Of a DNA stretch of 64,000 nt, positions 8,184-18,365 are shown in pieces (within the stretch, counting starts at the first letter, position 1; each line of letters begins with the position of its first letter). Location of the stretch: positions 1 through 64,000 of the forward strand of contig NZ_JAEMVC010000002.1 of assembly GCF_029215985.1 (NCBI RefSeq), in the 5' to 3' direction. The position numbers and the translations under genes were made by a program. The notes under the pieces were generated by a model. It was not told where the DNA came from. It ran no database searches and saw only the letters and a program-made list of their open reading frames with translations. This DNA comes from Sulfurimonas sp. SAG-AH-194-C21. GTDB taxonomy: Bacteria > Campylobacterota > Campylobacteria > Campylobacterales > Sulfurimonadaceae.

Positions 8184-8189
8184 TATAAT
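8184..8189 (+). promoter_or_regulatory. TATAAT -10 box upstream of argG
   Basis: A perfect TATAAT preceded by a T-run (8174-8181) and a few nt from TG, 34 nt before the argG start. Campylobacterotal sigma-70 promoters typically have this -10 box with T-rich upstream sequence rather than a clear -35. It would drive at least the first genes of the following codirectional run. Confidence 0.6.
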
Positions 8190-8222
8190 CGCGTTAATTA
8201 TTACTCTATATAAGGTTATCAT

Positions 8223-9461
8223 ATGAAAAAAGAAGTAAAGAAAGTAGTTCTCGCATACTCTGGCGGACTTGATACTAGTGTTATTTTAAAATGGCTACAA
8301 GAAGAGTACAAGGCTGAAGTTATTACATTTACAGCTGATTTAGGTCAAGGTGAAGAAGTTGAACCAGCTCGTCAAAAAGCTCTTGACAATGGTATCAAAC
8401 CTGAAAACATTTTTATTTTAGATGTTCAAGAAGAGTTTGTTAAAGATTATGTATTTCCTATGTTTAGAGCAAATGCAATTTATGAAGGCGAATATCTGTT
8501 AGGTACTTCAATAGCTCGTCCTTTAATCGCTAAAAAGCAGATAGAAATTGCGCAGAGAATGGGTGCTGATGCTGTAAGTCACGGAGCAACCGGAAAAGGA
8601 AATGACCAAGTACGCTTTGAACTTGGATACCTTGGACTTAATCCTGATATTACTGTAATTGCACCGTGGAGAGAGTGGGACTTAAACTCACGTGAAAAGC
8701 TTCTAACTTATGCAAAAGAACGTGGAATTGACATCGATGCGAAACATGTAGATAAAGATGGTAACCCGACTGTGAGTCCTTACTCAATGGATGCAAACCT
8801 TTTACATATCTCTTATGAGGGTCTTCACTTAGAAAATCCAATGAACGAACCAGAAGAGTCAATGTGGTTATGGTCTGTAAGCCCAGAAAATGCCCCTGAT
8901 AAATCAGAATACATCACTATTGGTTATAAAAATGGTGATCCAATCTCAATAAATGACAAAGAGTTAAGCCCTGCTACAATGCTTCGTACACTAAATGAAT
9001 ACGGTAACAAACACGGTATTGGCCGTATTGATATCGTTGAAAACCGTTTTGTTGGTATGAAAGCTCGTGGTTGTTATGAAACGCCAGGTGGAACTATCAT
9101 GCTAAAAGCTCACCGTGCTATAGAGTCAATCTGTCTTGACCGTGAAGAAGCACATATGAAAGATGGTATGATTCCTAAGTATGCTGAACTTATCTATAAT
9201 GGTTTTTGGTTTTCACCAGAACGTGAGATGCTACAAGCTGCAATTGATACAACTCAAAAGTATGTACAAGGAACTGTTAAACTTAAACTTTACAAAGGTA
9301 ATGTAGAAGTAGTAGGACGTGAATCAGACATGTCTTTATACTCAGAAGAGCATTCAACATTTGAAGAAGATGAAGTTTACAATCAAAAAGATGCAGAGGG
9401 TTTTATCCGTTTAAATGCACTTCGTCATATAATAGCTGGTAAAAAAAGAGGAACTAAATAA
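8223..9461 (+). CDS. argG: Argininosuccinate synthase
   Basis: A 412-residue enzyme that joins citrulline and aspartate with ATP to give argininosuccinate in arginine synthesis. The N-terminal PP-loop [12 protein letters not shown] (residues about 10-21) binds [20 protein letters not shown] and the C-terminal synthetase region with [10 protein letters not shown] are typical. Full length and undamaged. It is the first gene of a long plus-strand run and its stop overlaps the next start by one nt (TAATG). Confidence 0.97.
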   Translation: MKKEVKKVVLAYSGGLDTSVILKWLQEEYKAEVITFTADLGQGEEVEPARQKALDNGIKPENIFILDVQEEFVKDYVFPMFRANAIYEGEYLLGTSIARPLIAKKQIEIAQRMGADAVSHGATGKGNDQVRFELGYLGLNPDITVIAPWREWDLNSREKLLTYAKERGIDIDAKHVDKDGNPTVSPYSMDANLLHISYEGLHLENPMNEPEESMWLWSVSPENAPDKSEYITIGYKNGDPISINDKELSPATMLRTLNEYGNKHGIGRIDIVENRFVGMKARGCYETPGGTIMLKAHRAIESICLDREEAHMKDGMIPKYAELIYNGFWFSPEREMLQAAIDTTQKYVQGTVKLKLYKGNVEVVGRESDMSLYSEEHSTFEEDEVYNQKDAEGFIRLNALRHIIAGKKRGTK

Positions 9462-10198
9462 TGAGTATGATTAAAATAGATATGAATTCACCTGAATTTA
9501 TCGAAAGAATGGAAAAAACTGTTAAATTTACAGATAAAGTTATTGCACAATTTGGTTGGGAATACAATCCTCAAGAAGAAGTGAATGAGGGTGTACAGAT
9601 GGGTCTTGCTCGTAACAAGATGATGTATAACAAGCTTTTTTGTCCATGTTTTATGGTTGAAGAGGTAGATGGCAAACCTCAGTCAGTTGACAATAGAATA
9701 TGTCCGTGTACTCCAGCAATTGAAAAAGAAATTCCTGAACTTGGAGCTTGTCACTGTGGTATCTTTTGTACTCCAGAGTTTGCAGCTAAAAAACGTACTG
9801 AATTAGGACTAGAAGAAGCTGTTCAGACTCATTCACGTGGTTTAACTAAGGAAGAATGTGAACTACTAGTAAACCAAGCTGAAATAGATTCAGAGGAGAT
9901 GGTAGCACTTCTTGAAGCTAGAGACTTAGGTATGGTAGACTTCAAACTAGTTGATGTAAGAGAAGATATGGAGTGGCAAATGGGTCATATCAAAGGTGCT
10001 GATGCACTCATACCTACAAGTAGTTTCTACCAAACACTAGAAGTTGCAAAACTAGATAAAAATGAAAATATAATTTTATATTGTCATGTAGGTAGCCGTT
10101 CTGCTCATGTTGCACGTATCATGCCTGACATGGGTTATACAAAACTAGGGAACCTTACACACGGTATCCTTTCTTATAGTGGAGAGAAAATAAACTAA
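9461..10198 (+). CDS. Ferredoxin-thioredoxin reductase catalytic-type domain fused to rhodanese
   Basis: The N-terminal part (about residues 1-110) has the FTR beta-chain cysteine pattern: CPC at 61-63, CPC at 81-83, CHC at 97-99 and a further Cys103. In plant FTR these ligate a 4Fe-4S cluster next to a redox disulfide that reduces thioredoxin. The C-terminal part (about 160-245) is a rhodanese domain with DVREDMEWQMGHIKGA and the active-site loop YCHVGSRS (Cys208). The combination suggests a ferredoxin-linked thiol or persulfide reductase, which fits sulfur-oxidising relatives; the substrate is inferred, not shown. It overlaps argG and rplI by one nt each. Confidence 0.85.
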   Translation: MSMIKIDMNSPEFIERMEKTVKFTDKVIAQFGWEYNPQEEVNEGVQMGLARNKMMYNKLFCPCFMVEEVDGKPQSVDNRICPCTPAIEKEIPELGACHCGIFCTPEFAAKKRTELGLEEAVQTHSRGLTKEECELLVNQAEIDSEEMVALLEARDLGMVDFKLVDVREDMEWQMGHIKGADALIPTSSFYQTLEVAKLDKNENIILYCHVGSRSAHVARIMPDMGYTKLGNLTHGILSYSGEKIN

Positions 10199-10647
10199 TG
10201 AAAGTACTATTAATTAAAGATGTAAAAAGTCTTGGAAAATCTGGCGAAGTTAAAGAAGTTAAAGATGGTTATGGCAAAAACTTTTTAATAGGAAAAGGTT
10301 TTGCAAAACATGCAACTCCTGAGATTTTAGCACAACATAAAGCAGATGAGATACAAGCTGCTGCTGATTTAGCAGCTGAGATTACTCTCCAAAAAGAGAA
10401 TGCAAAAAAGCTTGAAAAAGCTGAAGTTATTATCACTAAAAAAATGGGCGATAATGGTCATCTTTTTGGTTCAATCACAAAAGATGAAGTTGCACATGCA
10501 CTTTTTGAACAACATGGTATTACTATAGATAAAAAACATATCACTGATAAAAAAATCATCAAAACTATTGGTGAGCATGATTTAGACCTTAAACTCGGTC
10601 ACGGTATCCATGCTACTCTACATGTTGATGTTCAAGGCGAGAAGTAG
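10198..10647 (+). CDS. rplI: 50S ribosomal protein L9
   Basis: A 149-residue protein with the canonical N-terminal domain ([31 protein letters not shown]), the long linking helix (about 42-75) and the C-terminal domain ending in [15 protein letters not shown]9 binds 23S rRNA at the base of the L1 stalk. Here it lies between the Ftr-rhodanese gene and hslV rather than with rpsF and rpsR. Confidence 0.97.
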   Translation: MKVLLIKDVKSLGKSGEVKEVKDGYGKNFLIGKGFAKHATPEILAQHKADEIQAAADLAAEITLQKENAKKLEKAEVIITKKMGDNGHLFGSITKDEVAHALFEQHGITIDKKHITDKKIIKTIGEHDLDLKLGHGIHATLHVDVQGEK

Positions 10648-10652
10648 CAGAA

Positions 10653-11192
10653 ATGTTTGATGCCACTACCATACTTGCATACAAAAGTAAAAACAAAGCT
10701 GTTATAGGTGGAGATGGTCAAGTGACTTTTGGGGACTCAGTCCTTAAAGGAAACGCGACAAAAATTCGTACACTTCACCATGGTGAAATCCTTGCGGGTT
10801 TTGCTGGTAGTACTGCTGATGCTTTTAACCTCTTTGATATGTTTGAAGAGTTTTTAGAGAATAAAAAAGGGGACTTGCTTAAGTCCGTTGTTGAGTTTTC
10901 TAAGGCTTGGCGCAAAGATAAGGTTCTGCGCCGTCTTGAAGCTATGATGATAGTTTTAAACAACGACCACATCTTTATACTCACTGGAAATGGTGATGTT
11001 GTTGAACCAGAAGATGGAGAAATCGCTTCTATTGGCAGTGGGGGTAATTTTGCTATTTCTGCTGCACGTGCTCTTAAAAAACATGCCATGCTTGATGCAG
11101 AGGAACTTGTAAAAGAGTCACTACATATCGCAGGTGACTTATGTATCTACACAAACCACAACATTAAAACTTTAACATTAGAGAGCGACTAA
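10653..11192 (+). CDS. hslV: ATP-dependent protease peptidase subunit HslV (ClpQ)
   Basis: A 179-residue proteasome-type peptidase. Cleavage after MFDA would expose the catalytic N-terminal Thr of [18 protein letters not shown] and [13 protein letters not shown] are family signatures. It forms stacked hexamers capped by HslU, encoded 3 nt downstream. Confidence 0.96.
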   Translation: MFDATTILAYKSKNKAVIGGDGQVTFGDSVLKGNATKIRTLHHGEILAGFAGSTADAFNLFDMFEEFLENKKGDLLKSVVEFSKAWRKDKVLRRLEAMMIVLNNDHIFILTGNGDVVEPEDGEIASIGSGGNFAISAARALKKHAMLDAEELVKESLHIAGDLCIYTNHNIKTLTLESD

Positions 11193-11195
11193 AAG

Positions 11196-12524
11196 ATGAA
11201 CTTAACTCCTAAAGAGATTGTAAAGTACCTCGACCAGTATGTTATCGGTCAAAACGCCGCTAAAAAAACGATAGCACTTGCACTTCGTACACGCTACCGT
11301 CGTATGCAGCTTGACGAAGAGATGCAAAATGAAATCATGCCAAAGAACATCCTTATGATAGGTTCAACTGGTGTCGGAAAAACTGAAATTTCACGGCGTT
11401 TAGCGAAAATGATGTCTGTGCCTTTTATAAAAGTAGAAGCTAGTAAATATACTGAAGTTGGTTTTGTTGGTCGTGATGTTGAGTCTATGATTCGTGATTT
11501 AGTTGTAAACTCCATCTCTATTGTAAAAGCAGAAAGAGAAGAAGAAAACAAAAGCAAAATTGACAATTATATTTTAAATAAAATTGTAGAAAAACTACTT
11601 CCTCCTCTTCCAGAGTCGGCGAGTGAGAGTAAAAAAGATGACTATCGTTATCTCCTTGAAGCGATGGAGAAAAAAGTTGAGTCTGGTGAGATGGATGATA
11701 AAGTCATCGAGTTAGACTTAGCAAAACTCAATATCGAGTTTGATGATAGTGGACTTCCTCCAGAAATGGCAAAAGTACAAGAGTCATTTTCTAAGGTTTT
11801 TGCAAGTATCAATAAAGAAGACACTAAAAAAGAAGTCTCAGTTAAAGATGCGAAATCTCTTCTTCGCCAAGAAGCAGCACAAAAACTTCTTGATTCTACA
11901 AGTATCAATGCAGAAGCACTTAGACGTGCTGAAAATGGTGGTATTATTTTTCTTGATGAGATAGATAAAATCGCTTTAAGTGAGAAATCGCAAGGACGTA
12001 ACGATCCTTCAAAAGAAGGTGTGCAACGTGATTTACTCCCAATAGTAGAGGGTAGCAGTGTATCAACAAAATATGGAACTATAAATACTGACCATATTCT
12101 CTTTATCGCGGCTGGTGCTTTTCATGTGAGTAAACCTAGTGACTTGATACCTGAACTCCAAGGACGTTTTCCTTTGCGTGTTGAGTTAGAATCATTAACA
12201 GAAGAGACACTCTATCAGATTCTTACACAGACACAAAATTCTCTCCTAAAACAGTATGTTGCACTTTTAGGTGTTGAGGGAATGGAGTTAATTTTTGAAG
12301 ATGATGCTGTAAGAGCTATAGCACAACTAGCACATCGAGCAAATCAAAACACTGAAGATATTGGGGCAAGACGACTCCATACAGTCTTAGAAAATATCCT
12401 CGAAGAGGTAAGTTTTGATGCGAATGAGCATAAAGGTACTACTTTTGCTATAACAAAAGAACTTGTACATGAAAAATTAGACGAGGTTGTCGAAGATGAT
12501 GACCTCTCAAGATATATACTATAA
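11196..12524 (+). CDS. hslU: HslU ATPase, unfoldase subunit of HslUV
   Basis: A 442-residue AAA+ protein. Walker A is GSTGVGKTE (about residues 57-65) and Walker B is GIIFLDEIDKIA (about 249-260). A variable I-domain lies between them, and the C-terminal sensor 2 GARRLHTVLE and the tail ending SRYIL, which inserts into HslV, are present. It unfolds substrates for HslV. Confidence 0.96.
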   Translation: MNLTPKEIVKYLDQYVIGQNAAKKTIALALRTRYRRMQLDEEMQNEIMPKNILMIGSTGVGKTEISRRLAKMMSVPFIKVEASKYTEVGFVGRDVESMIRDLVVNSISIVKAEREEENKSKIDNYILNKIVEKLLPPLPESASESKKDDYRYLLEAMEKKVESGEMDDKVIELDLAKLNIEFDDSGLPPEMAKVQESFSKVFASINKEDTKKEVSVKDAKSLLRQEAAQKLLDSTSINAEALRRAENGGIIFLDEIDKIALSEKSQGRNDPSKEGVQRDLLPIVEGSSVSTKYGTINTDHILFIAAGAFHVSKPSDLIPELQGRFPLRVELESLTEETLYQILTQTQNSLLKQYVALLGVEGMELIFEDDAVRAIAQLAHRANQNTEDIGARRLHTVLENILEEVSFDANEHKGTTFAITKELVHEKLDEVVEDDDLSRYIL

Positions 12525-12538
12525 AACAAGGTAAAAAA

Positions 12539-13447
12539 ATGACTAAGGCTGATTTTTCACAAAAAACCCATGCGGGTTTTGTTTCTTTAATTGGGCGTCC
12601 AAACGCAGGAAAAAGTACTCTAATGAATTCACTCTTAGGTGAAAAAATTGCTATGGTTAGCCAAAAAGCAAACGCGACAAGACGACGTTCAAACGCAATA
12701 GTCATGGTTGAAGATACACAAATCATCTTTATTGACACACCAGGTCTTCATGAGAGAGAGAAAGTACTCAATAAGTTTATGATGGATGAAGCACTTAAAG
12801 CTATGGGTGATTGTGACCTTATAATCTACCTTGCTCCTGTTACTGACAGTGTAGAACATTACGAGAAATTTTTAAAATTAAATAAAAAGAATATTAAACA
12901 TATTATAGTTATTAGTAAAATTGACCAGGTTAAACAAGAAAAACTCTTTAAAACTATCGCTTCATATAACCAATACTCAGAGCATTTTGAAGCACTAGTA
13001 CCAGTTGCTATCCCTAAAAAAGTAGGTCATGAAGATTTACTAAAACTTATTACTAGAAACCTACCAGAATCACCTTTTCTTTTTAATCCTGAAGACTTAA
13101 CAAGTGAGCTTGTTCGTGATATTTACGCTGGTTTTATCCGTGAGGGGATTTTTGAAAATGTAAGTGATGAAGTACCTTATGAGTCTGATGTTATTATTGA
13201 GAGTATTGATGAAGAATCTCATGTTGATGTTATCACAGCAATGATTATCATAGAAAAAGAGTCGCAAAAAGGGATTATCATTGGTAAGGGTGGTGACTGT
13301 ATCAAACGTATTGGTAAATCAGCACGTGAGAAGATAGAAAGACTTAGTACAAAAAAAGCTTATCTAAACTTACAAGTTACAGTAAAAAAAGGCTGGACTA
13401 AAGATGTTAACTTTTTAAAAGAGATAGGATATGATAGTGCAAAGTAG
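12539..13447 (+). CDS. era: GTPase Era
   Basis: A 302-residue GTPase with G1 GRPNAGKST, G3 DTPG, G4 SKID and a C-terminal KH domain carrying GIIIGKGGDCIKRIGKSARE. Era assists 30S ribosomal subunit maturation by binding the 3' end of 16S rRNA. It lies 14 nt after hslU and its 3' end overlaps the following peptidase gene by 17 nt. Confidence 0.96.
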   Translation: MTKADFSQKTHAGFVSLIGRPNAGKSTLMNSLLGEKIAMVSQKANATRRRSNAIVMVEDTQIIFIDTPGLHEREKVLNKFMMDEALKAMGDCDLIIYLAPVTDSVEHYEKFLKLNKKNIKHIIVISKIDQVKQEKLFKTIASYNQYSEHFEALVPVAIPKKVGHEDLLKLITRNLPESPFLFNPEDLTSELVRDIYAGFIREGIFENVSDEVPYESDVIIESIDEESHVDVITAMIIIEKESQKGIIIGKGGDCIKRIGKSAREKIERLSTKKAYLNLQVTVKKGWTKDVNFLKEIGYDSAK

Positions 13448-14417
13448 ATTTGTAGTTTTTTTTAAGATTACATTTTCACTCATTGTACTTAGTAGTTCTC
13501 TTTGTGCAAATGCTTTAACACAGTACAGAGAACATGGTATCCAAAATATTGCTAAACAGATGGATGCAGACCTTGCAGATGAAAAGTACTGGAATAACTA
13601 CATTCAAGATATAGATACAAAGTTTGGATATATTGAGTCATATACAAATATTTTAGCATGTGATAAATCAAATTCTATGCTTACATTATATACTAAAGAT
13701 GCAAACCAATCATTTGTAAGCATTAAAGGTTACAGTGCATTTACCGGTGAAGCCAAAGGTGATAAGATAAGAGAAGGAGATTTACGAACACCTATTGGGG
13801 TTTATAAACTTGTTAAAAAGCTCTCTAAAGTAGACTCATTTTATGGTCCAATGGCATTTGTAACTTCATATCCAAACTCTTATGACAAATATCGTGGTAA
13901 GAATGGTTCAGGTATTTGGATTCATGGTCTGCCTCTAGCACAAGAGAGAGATAGTTATACAAAAGGCTGTATAGCAATCAATAATCCAAATATAGAGTGC
14001 CTTGATAGACATATTGATATTAAAAATACTATTCTCATTATTAGCGAAGAAAAACGCCAAAATAGTATTTCTAAAGAATCACTTGCGAATGTTCTAGCAC
14101 AGTTGTATGCATGGAGATATGCTTGGTTATATAATGATATTAATAGCTATTTAAATTTTTATGATGATACTTTTTTGCGTTTTGATGGAATGAATATTAG
14201 TAATTTTAGTAGCTATAAAACTAGAATCTTCAAAAAAGACGAGACTAAGACTATTCTCTTTAATGGTATTAATGTTATTCCTTATCCTGGAACTGACAAT
14301 ATGTACAAAGTAACTTTTTCAGAAATTTATCAATCAAGTAGTTTTTCATTTACCGGTGATAAAGTACTTATCCTTAAACTTCAAGATTCAAAAATTAAAA
14401 TTATTACAGAGAAATAG
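13431..14417 (+). CDS. pgp2: Periplasmic L,D-carboxypeptidase, Csd6/Pgp2 family (YkuD plus NTF2-like)
   Basis: A 328-residue protein with a signal peptide (about 1-30, ending CANA). A YkuD domain at about 70-205 has the catalytic segment IWIHGLPLAQERDSYTKGCIAIN with His and Cys in the normal HGx...(S/T)xGC arrangement, and the last 110 residues are NTF2-like (YAWRYAWLYNDINSYLNFYDD). This two-domain layout and length match Helicobacter Csd6 and Campylobacter Pgp2, which trim tetrapeptide to tripeptide stems and set helical cell shape. The next gene is the partner D,L-carboxypeptidase, supporting the assignment. Confidence 0.85.
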   Translation: MIVQSRFVVFFKITFSLIVLSSSLCANALTQYREHGIQNIAKQMDADLADEKYWNNYIQDIDTKFGYIESYTNILACDKSNSMLTLYTKDANQSFVSIKGYSAFTGEAKGDKIREGDLRTPIGVYKLVKKLSKVDSFYGPMAFVTSYPNSYDKYRGKNGSGIWIHGLPLAQERDSYTKGCIAINNPNIECLDRHIDIKNTILIISEEKRQNSISKESLANVLAQLYAWRYAWLYNDINSYLNFYDDTFLRFDGMNISNFSSYKTRIFKKDETKTILFNGINVIPYPGTDNMYKVTFSEIYQSSSFSFTGDKVLILKLQDSKIKIITEK

Positions 14418-15704
14418 ATGAAATTTATCTTTATACTTTTTTTCCTACTCTCTTCTCTACTTAATGCAAAAATACAGCTTGTTAAAAAAGAGAATACCGA
14501 CTCAAATACTACACTATTAGTCATAGCCGGTATTCATGGAAATGAACCAGGGGGATACTTCGCTGCTTCAATACTTATAACGAACTATACCATTACATCT
14601 AAAAACCTCTGGATAGTTCCTAATCTTAATAGCCAAAGTATTATAAAGAACAGACGTGGAATTCACGGTGATATGAATAGAAAGTTCTCTCATGTAAAAA
14701 AAGGGGATAAAGACAAAGAAATTATTGATGAGATAAAAGAAACAATTCTCTCACCAAAAGTCTCTTTAGTTTTAAATCTACATGATGGGCATGGTTTTTA
14801 TAGAAAAGAGAATCAAGGAAGTATTTTTAATCCTAATGCTTGGGGCCAGACATGTGTGATAGACCAATGTGATTTAAAAATTGAGCAACCTTTTGGAAAC
14901 TTAAACGATATTGCAATGGAGATCAAAAACAGTGTTAATAAAAAACTTTTAAAACAACACCATAGTTTTGATGTTAAAAATACAAATACCAAGTACGATG
15001 ATGAGGCTATGCAACTCTCACTCACTTACTTTTGTGTAACAAATAAAAAACCTTCATTTGCGATTGAAACTAGTAAAAATCTAGGAAACTTAAGTCAAAA
15101 AGTCTTTTATCAACTCCTTGCCATAGAAGAATACATGAATATAATGGGTATAAAGTACGAAAGAGACTTTGAATTAAATGAGAAAGAGATAGCAAAAATC
15201 CTCAATAATCACGGTAGTTTGGGTATAAATAGTAACATTTTGTTAAATTTAACTGATATAAAAAAATCTTTAAGCTATATTCCGATAAAATCAAAGAGTA
15301 ATGAGTTTAAGTTTTCACATCCATTGGGAAACATTAAAAAAATCGAGGGTAGATACTCAGTCTTTATCGGTAACAAGCAGGTTACTCAGTTAAAGCCTCA
15401 GTACTTTAATTTGACAAATGATTGTCAAAATAAATTAGATTTTGTAATAGATGGGAAGAAAGTTTCTCTCTTAAACACTTCAGACTTTTATGTAACTGCC
15501 GATTTTAAAGTTATTAAAAGTGAAAAACAACGTGTAAATATTATTGGTTATCAGCCTAAAGGTCATATTGACGAGAGTGATGTCACTATTTCTTTGGGGA
15601 ACTTGAATAAAAACTATTCAATTGATAAGCAACATAAGACTTACAGAGTTGAGTTTTACAAAAAAGAAGAATTTTGTTCCATGTTAATGGTCCATTTCAA
15701 ATAG
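14418..15704 (+). CDS. pgp1: Peptidoglycan D,L-carboxypeptidase, Csd4/Pgp1 family (M14)
   Basis: A 428-residue periplasmic zinc carboxypeptidase with a short signal peptide (about 1-17, ending LNA). The zinc site HxxE is in AGIHGNEPGG (about 34-43) and the third ligand His is in LVLNLHDGHGF (about 118-128). The segment RRGIHGDMNRKF is also typical of the family, which cleaves tripeptide stems to dipeptides. Helicobacter Csd4 has Gln in place of the first zinc His, whereas this protein keeps His. It follows pgp2 with no gap. Confidence 0.88.
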   Translation: MKFIFILFFLLSSLLNAKIQLVKKENTDSNTTLLVIAGIHGNEPGGYFAASILITNYTITSKNLWIVPNLNSQSIIKNRRGIHGDMNRKFSHVKKGDKDKEIIDEIKETILSPKVSLVLNLHDGHGFYRKENQGSIFNPNAWGQTCVIDQCDLKIEQPFGNLNDIAMEIKNSVNKKLLKQHHSFDVKNTNTKYDDEAMQLSLTYFCVTNKKPSFAIETSKNLGNLSQKVFYQLLAIEEYMNIMGIKYERDFELNEKEIAKILNNHGSLGINSNILLNLTDIKKSLSYIPIKSKSNEFKFSHPLGNIKKIEGRYSVFIGNKQVTQLKPQYFNLTNDCQNKLDFVIDGKKVSLLNTSDFYVTADFKVIKSEKQRVNIIGYQPKGHIDESDVTISLGNLNKNYSIDKQHKTYRVEFYKKEEFCSMLMVHFK

Positions 15705-15715
15705 GAAAATAGTTA

Positions 15716-17251
15716 ATGAGCACCCAAATACAATACTCTTTTTCAAGTGTACTATCAGTTAACCCCTATAATGATACATATATAAATAGTATCTCAAGTT
15801 TTTTAAATGTTAATAATTCACCGGCATTTTCAAAAGATCAATTTGTAATTTCCTACTTAAATACTAAAGAATTTATAAATGCTCACATTGAGATAAGTAA
15901 AAACATTCCAGATGAAGACATATTTGATGCGATTAATTCTAAAGCTTATGATGAGTTAGCTCTTGACAATGCTATTGAATATCAAATTCAGTATATTGAA
16001 ACATTTAACAACCTCGATGAAGACAATAGACACTTTCATGTTTTTATCGTTGACCCATTAGAAGTAACCCAAACATATACCAATACTATAGAAAGAGTCA
16101 AATACCTTGATATTATAATTCCTGCTCCACTTTTACTGAAGTCTCTTTACTCTAAAGAGATTATTGACAGCAATGGAGTACACTGTTTTATCTATTTTCA
16201 AGAAAATGATGCATTTATTACAATTTATGGTGATAAAGAATTTATTTATACAAAATCAATCAAGTACTCAATTATTGAAATGTATGAACGTTTCTGTGAA
16301 CTGTATGGAGAGCGTGTCGAGTATTCTAGTTTTGTAGATTTTTACAAAAATGAAAGCTTAAAAGAGACAAATAGTGATTATAAACAGTACTTTATTAAAT
16401 TATATAAAGAACTATTTGCAAATATAAATGATATTTTAACATATGCAAAACGTGCATTTGAAATAGAAAGTTTTGAGCATCTATACATTGGTTCACAATT
16501 AGAGACAGTAACAAAACTTGATGAGATGCTTGCTGTAGAGCTTAATATCAAGTCAAGTGAATTTACTTTTGACTATGGTTTTGAAAGTAATGGTGTTTAT
16601 GTCGATCAACTTCATGCATTAATGCATGTCTATACCACTCTCTCTGAATCTCAAAGATACGAATCAAACTTCACTGTATATCACCGTCCACCTGCATTCG
16701 TAAAACGTGAAAGCGGTAGACTAATTTTACTCACAGCTGCCTCTGTTGCTTTAGCATTCGCTTATCCTATTACTTACTGGGTTCTTACATATGCGCAAGT
16801 ACTCCAAGAAGACATTTTAAAACAAGAATATAAAGAAATTCACAATATTAAAATAACTAGACAGTCCACTATAAAAAATAAAGAAGCAGACAAAGTCAAC
16901 TCTCTCGCTCTATTAGAAATAGAAAAAAAAGAATATATTACTAAGAAAAACACTCTAATAAAAATACATGATGTAAAAGTCAACTATCCAATGAAAGCAC
17001 AATTACTCTCTATACTTACTAAGGATCTCAATAAGTTTTCTGTAAGAATGGAGTCTCTTTCATATGGAGAGATTGATACATCAAAAACATTTCAATTTGA
17101 CCTAGTTTCTTCTAAGGATAGAAAAATTACTAAGCTAGTACAATACCTAACTAAAACCTATGAAAACAGGTTTAAGTTTGAACTAGAGAGCATAGATTAT
17201 GATGATGAAAGTAAAGTGTATTTTTCTCAACTAAAGGTGAATATATTATGA
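15716..17251 (+). CDS. MSHA-like pilus assembly protein, PilM/PilN-type (511 residues)
   Basis: The long N-terminal part (about 1-330) is a cytoplasmic domain of acidic, actin-like appearance, followed by one membrane helix (about 335-357, LILLTAASVALAFAYPITYWVL). Then come a coiled coil (about 360-420) and a small C-terminal ferredoxin-like domain. This is the layout of GspL or of PilM fused to PilN, which recruits the assembly ATPase to the inner membrane. Sequence similarity to known members is weak, so the call depends mainly on position at the head of a pilus operon. Its stop overlaps the next gene by 4 nt. Confidence 0.65.
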   Translation: MSTQIQYSFSSVLSVNPYNDTYINSISSFLNVNNSPAFSKDQFVISYLNTKEFINAHIEISKNIPDEDIFDAINSKAYDELALDNAIEYQIQYIETFNNLDEDNRHFHVFIVDPLEVTQTYTNTIERVKYLDIIIPAPLLLKSLYSKEIIDSNGVHCFIYFQENDAFITIYGDKEFIYTKSIKYSIIEMYERFCELYGERVEYSSFVDFYKNESLKETNSDYKQYFIKLYKELFANINDILTYAKRAFEIESFEHLYIGSQLETVTKLDEMLAVELNIKSSEFTFDYGFESNGVYVDQLHALMHVYTTLSESQRYESNFTVYHRPPAFVKRESGRLILLTAASVALAFAYPITYWVLTYAQVLQEDILKQEYKEIHNIKITRQSTIKNKEADKVNSLALLEIEKKEYITKKNTLIKIHDVKVNYPMKAQLLSILTKDLNKFSVRMESLSYGEIDTSKTFQFDLVSSKDRKITKLVQYLTKTYENRFKFELESIDYDDESKVYFSQLKVNIL

Positions 17252-17895
17252 AAAACATTTTACCAAAACTTAATATAGAAGACTATTTACATAATATCGA
17301 CAAAGTATTTGCTCAAAAAACACAAAAAGATACTTATATGATTTATATGATGGTTGTTGCTGGTATCTTTGCTTTTGCATATGTTCTTTTTTGGGACAGT
17401 TCATTCGCTAAGTTTGAACAGACAAGAGCAAATGTTGTAAACTTGGATAGAAAAATAAATGCAGACAACTCTTATTTACAAATAAATCCAGAATCTAAAA
17501 TAATTAATCTTGATAAGCAGATCATGCAAATAAATGATGACATGATTGTCCACAAAGATAATAATGCATATATAAAAAGTAAAATAGAAACTATATCCTC
17601 ACTTATTTATGATGAAAGAACTTGGGGTGAGTACTTAGATTCCATATCTAAAAATGCACAGAAGTACCATGTAAAAATAAAAAGTTTCTCTAATAGCTAT
17701 GCACAAACGCACAACTCATTTGGTCATATACTAGATATCACTATCAGTACTACTGCAAACTATAAAAATACTTTTCTTTTTATCAACTCTTTAGAGACAA
17801 GTGACCTTGTTGTTGATATACATGACTTTACTATCAAAGCACAAAATAGTCTCAACACTGATTTAAATATTTCTGTTTGGGGGATTACATACTAA
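17248..17895 (+). CDS. PilO/MshJ-like pilus assembly protein
   Basis: A 215-residue bitopic membrane protein: a short cytoplasmic head, a membrane helix (about 30-48, MIYMMVVAGIFAFAYVLFW), a coiled coil (about 55-105), then a periplasmic domain (about 115-215). This matches PilO, GspM or MshJ. It should pair with the preceding protein to form the inner-membrane alignment complex. The assignment is by topology and position. Confidence 0.65.
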   Translation: MKNILPKLNIEDYLHNIDKVFAQKTQKDTYMIYMMVVAGIFAFAYVLFWDSSFAKFEQTRANVVNLDRKINADNSYLQINPESKIINLDKQIMQINDDMIVHKDNNAYIKSKIETISSLIYDERTWGEYLDSISKNAQKYHVKIKSFSNSYAQTHNSFGHILDITISTTANYKNTFLFINSLETSDLVVDIHDFTIKAQNSLNTDLNISVWGITY

Positions 17896-18356
17896 TGAAA
17901 AAAATAGTTTTAAACTTATCTGTACTTCTTAGTACTGCAATATTTGCCAATGAACTTTCTTGGGTTGATCAGCAAGTCAATGCTATAAAACCTCCTCGTC
18001 AAGGTATACATACAGCTGATATAAACAAAATAATAGACCCTTTTATTTTTTTAGAAAAAAACAGAACTACTAAGAAAAAAAGTGTTAAAAAAGTATCCTC
18101 TAAAACAGTCATTAATAAAACTCCACTAGCGATGCAAAAACAAAATGTTAAAACTGTAAACAAGGTCTTAACACTTGGTGTTATCATGAACAACTCAGTT
18201 ATGATTAGTGGAGAGTGGTACAAACTTGGTGATACACTAAATGGGTATAAAATAAGCGAAATAAATCGTAATTCTGTACTTTTACGTAAACATAAAAAGA
18301 AAATATTACTTTCCACTAAAAGTAATACTAAGAAATTAAAATTTCTAAATAAGTAG
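17877..18356 (+). CDS. PilP/MshK-like periplasmic protein linking to the secretin
   Basis: A 159-residue protein with a signal peptide (about 1-19, ending IFAN in the mature junction), a basic Lys/Thr-rich linker and a compact C-terminal beta domain with LTLGVIMNNSVMISGEWYKLGDTLNGYKISEI. That pattern (GVI...V.I.G.WY..G....Y.I..I) resembles the HR-type domain of PilP, GspC and MshK. It probably connects the inner-membrane complex to the secretin encoded next. It overlaps the previous gene by 19 nt. Confidence 0.65.
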   Translation: MGDYILMKKIVLNLSVLLSTAIFANELSWVDQQVNAIKPPRQGIHTADINKIIDPFIFLEKNRTTKKKSVKKVSSKTVINKTPLAMQKQNVKTVNKVLTLGVIMNNSVMISGEWYKLGDTLNGYKISEINRNSVLLRKHKKKILLSTKSNTKKLKFLNK

Positions 18357-18365
18357 GATTTAAAA

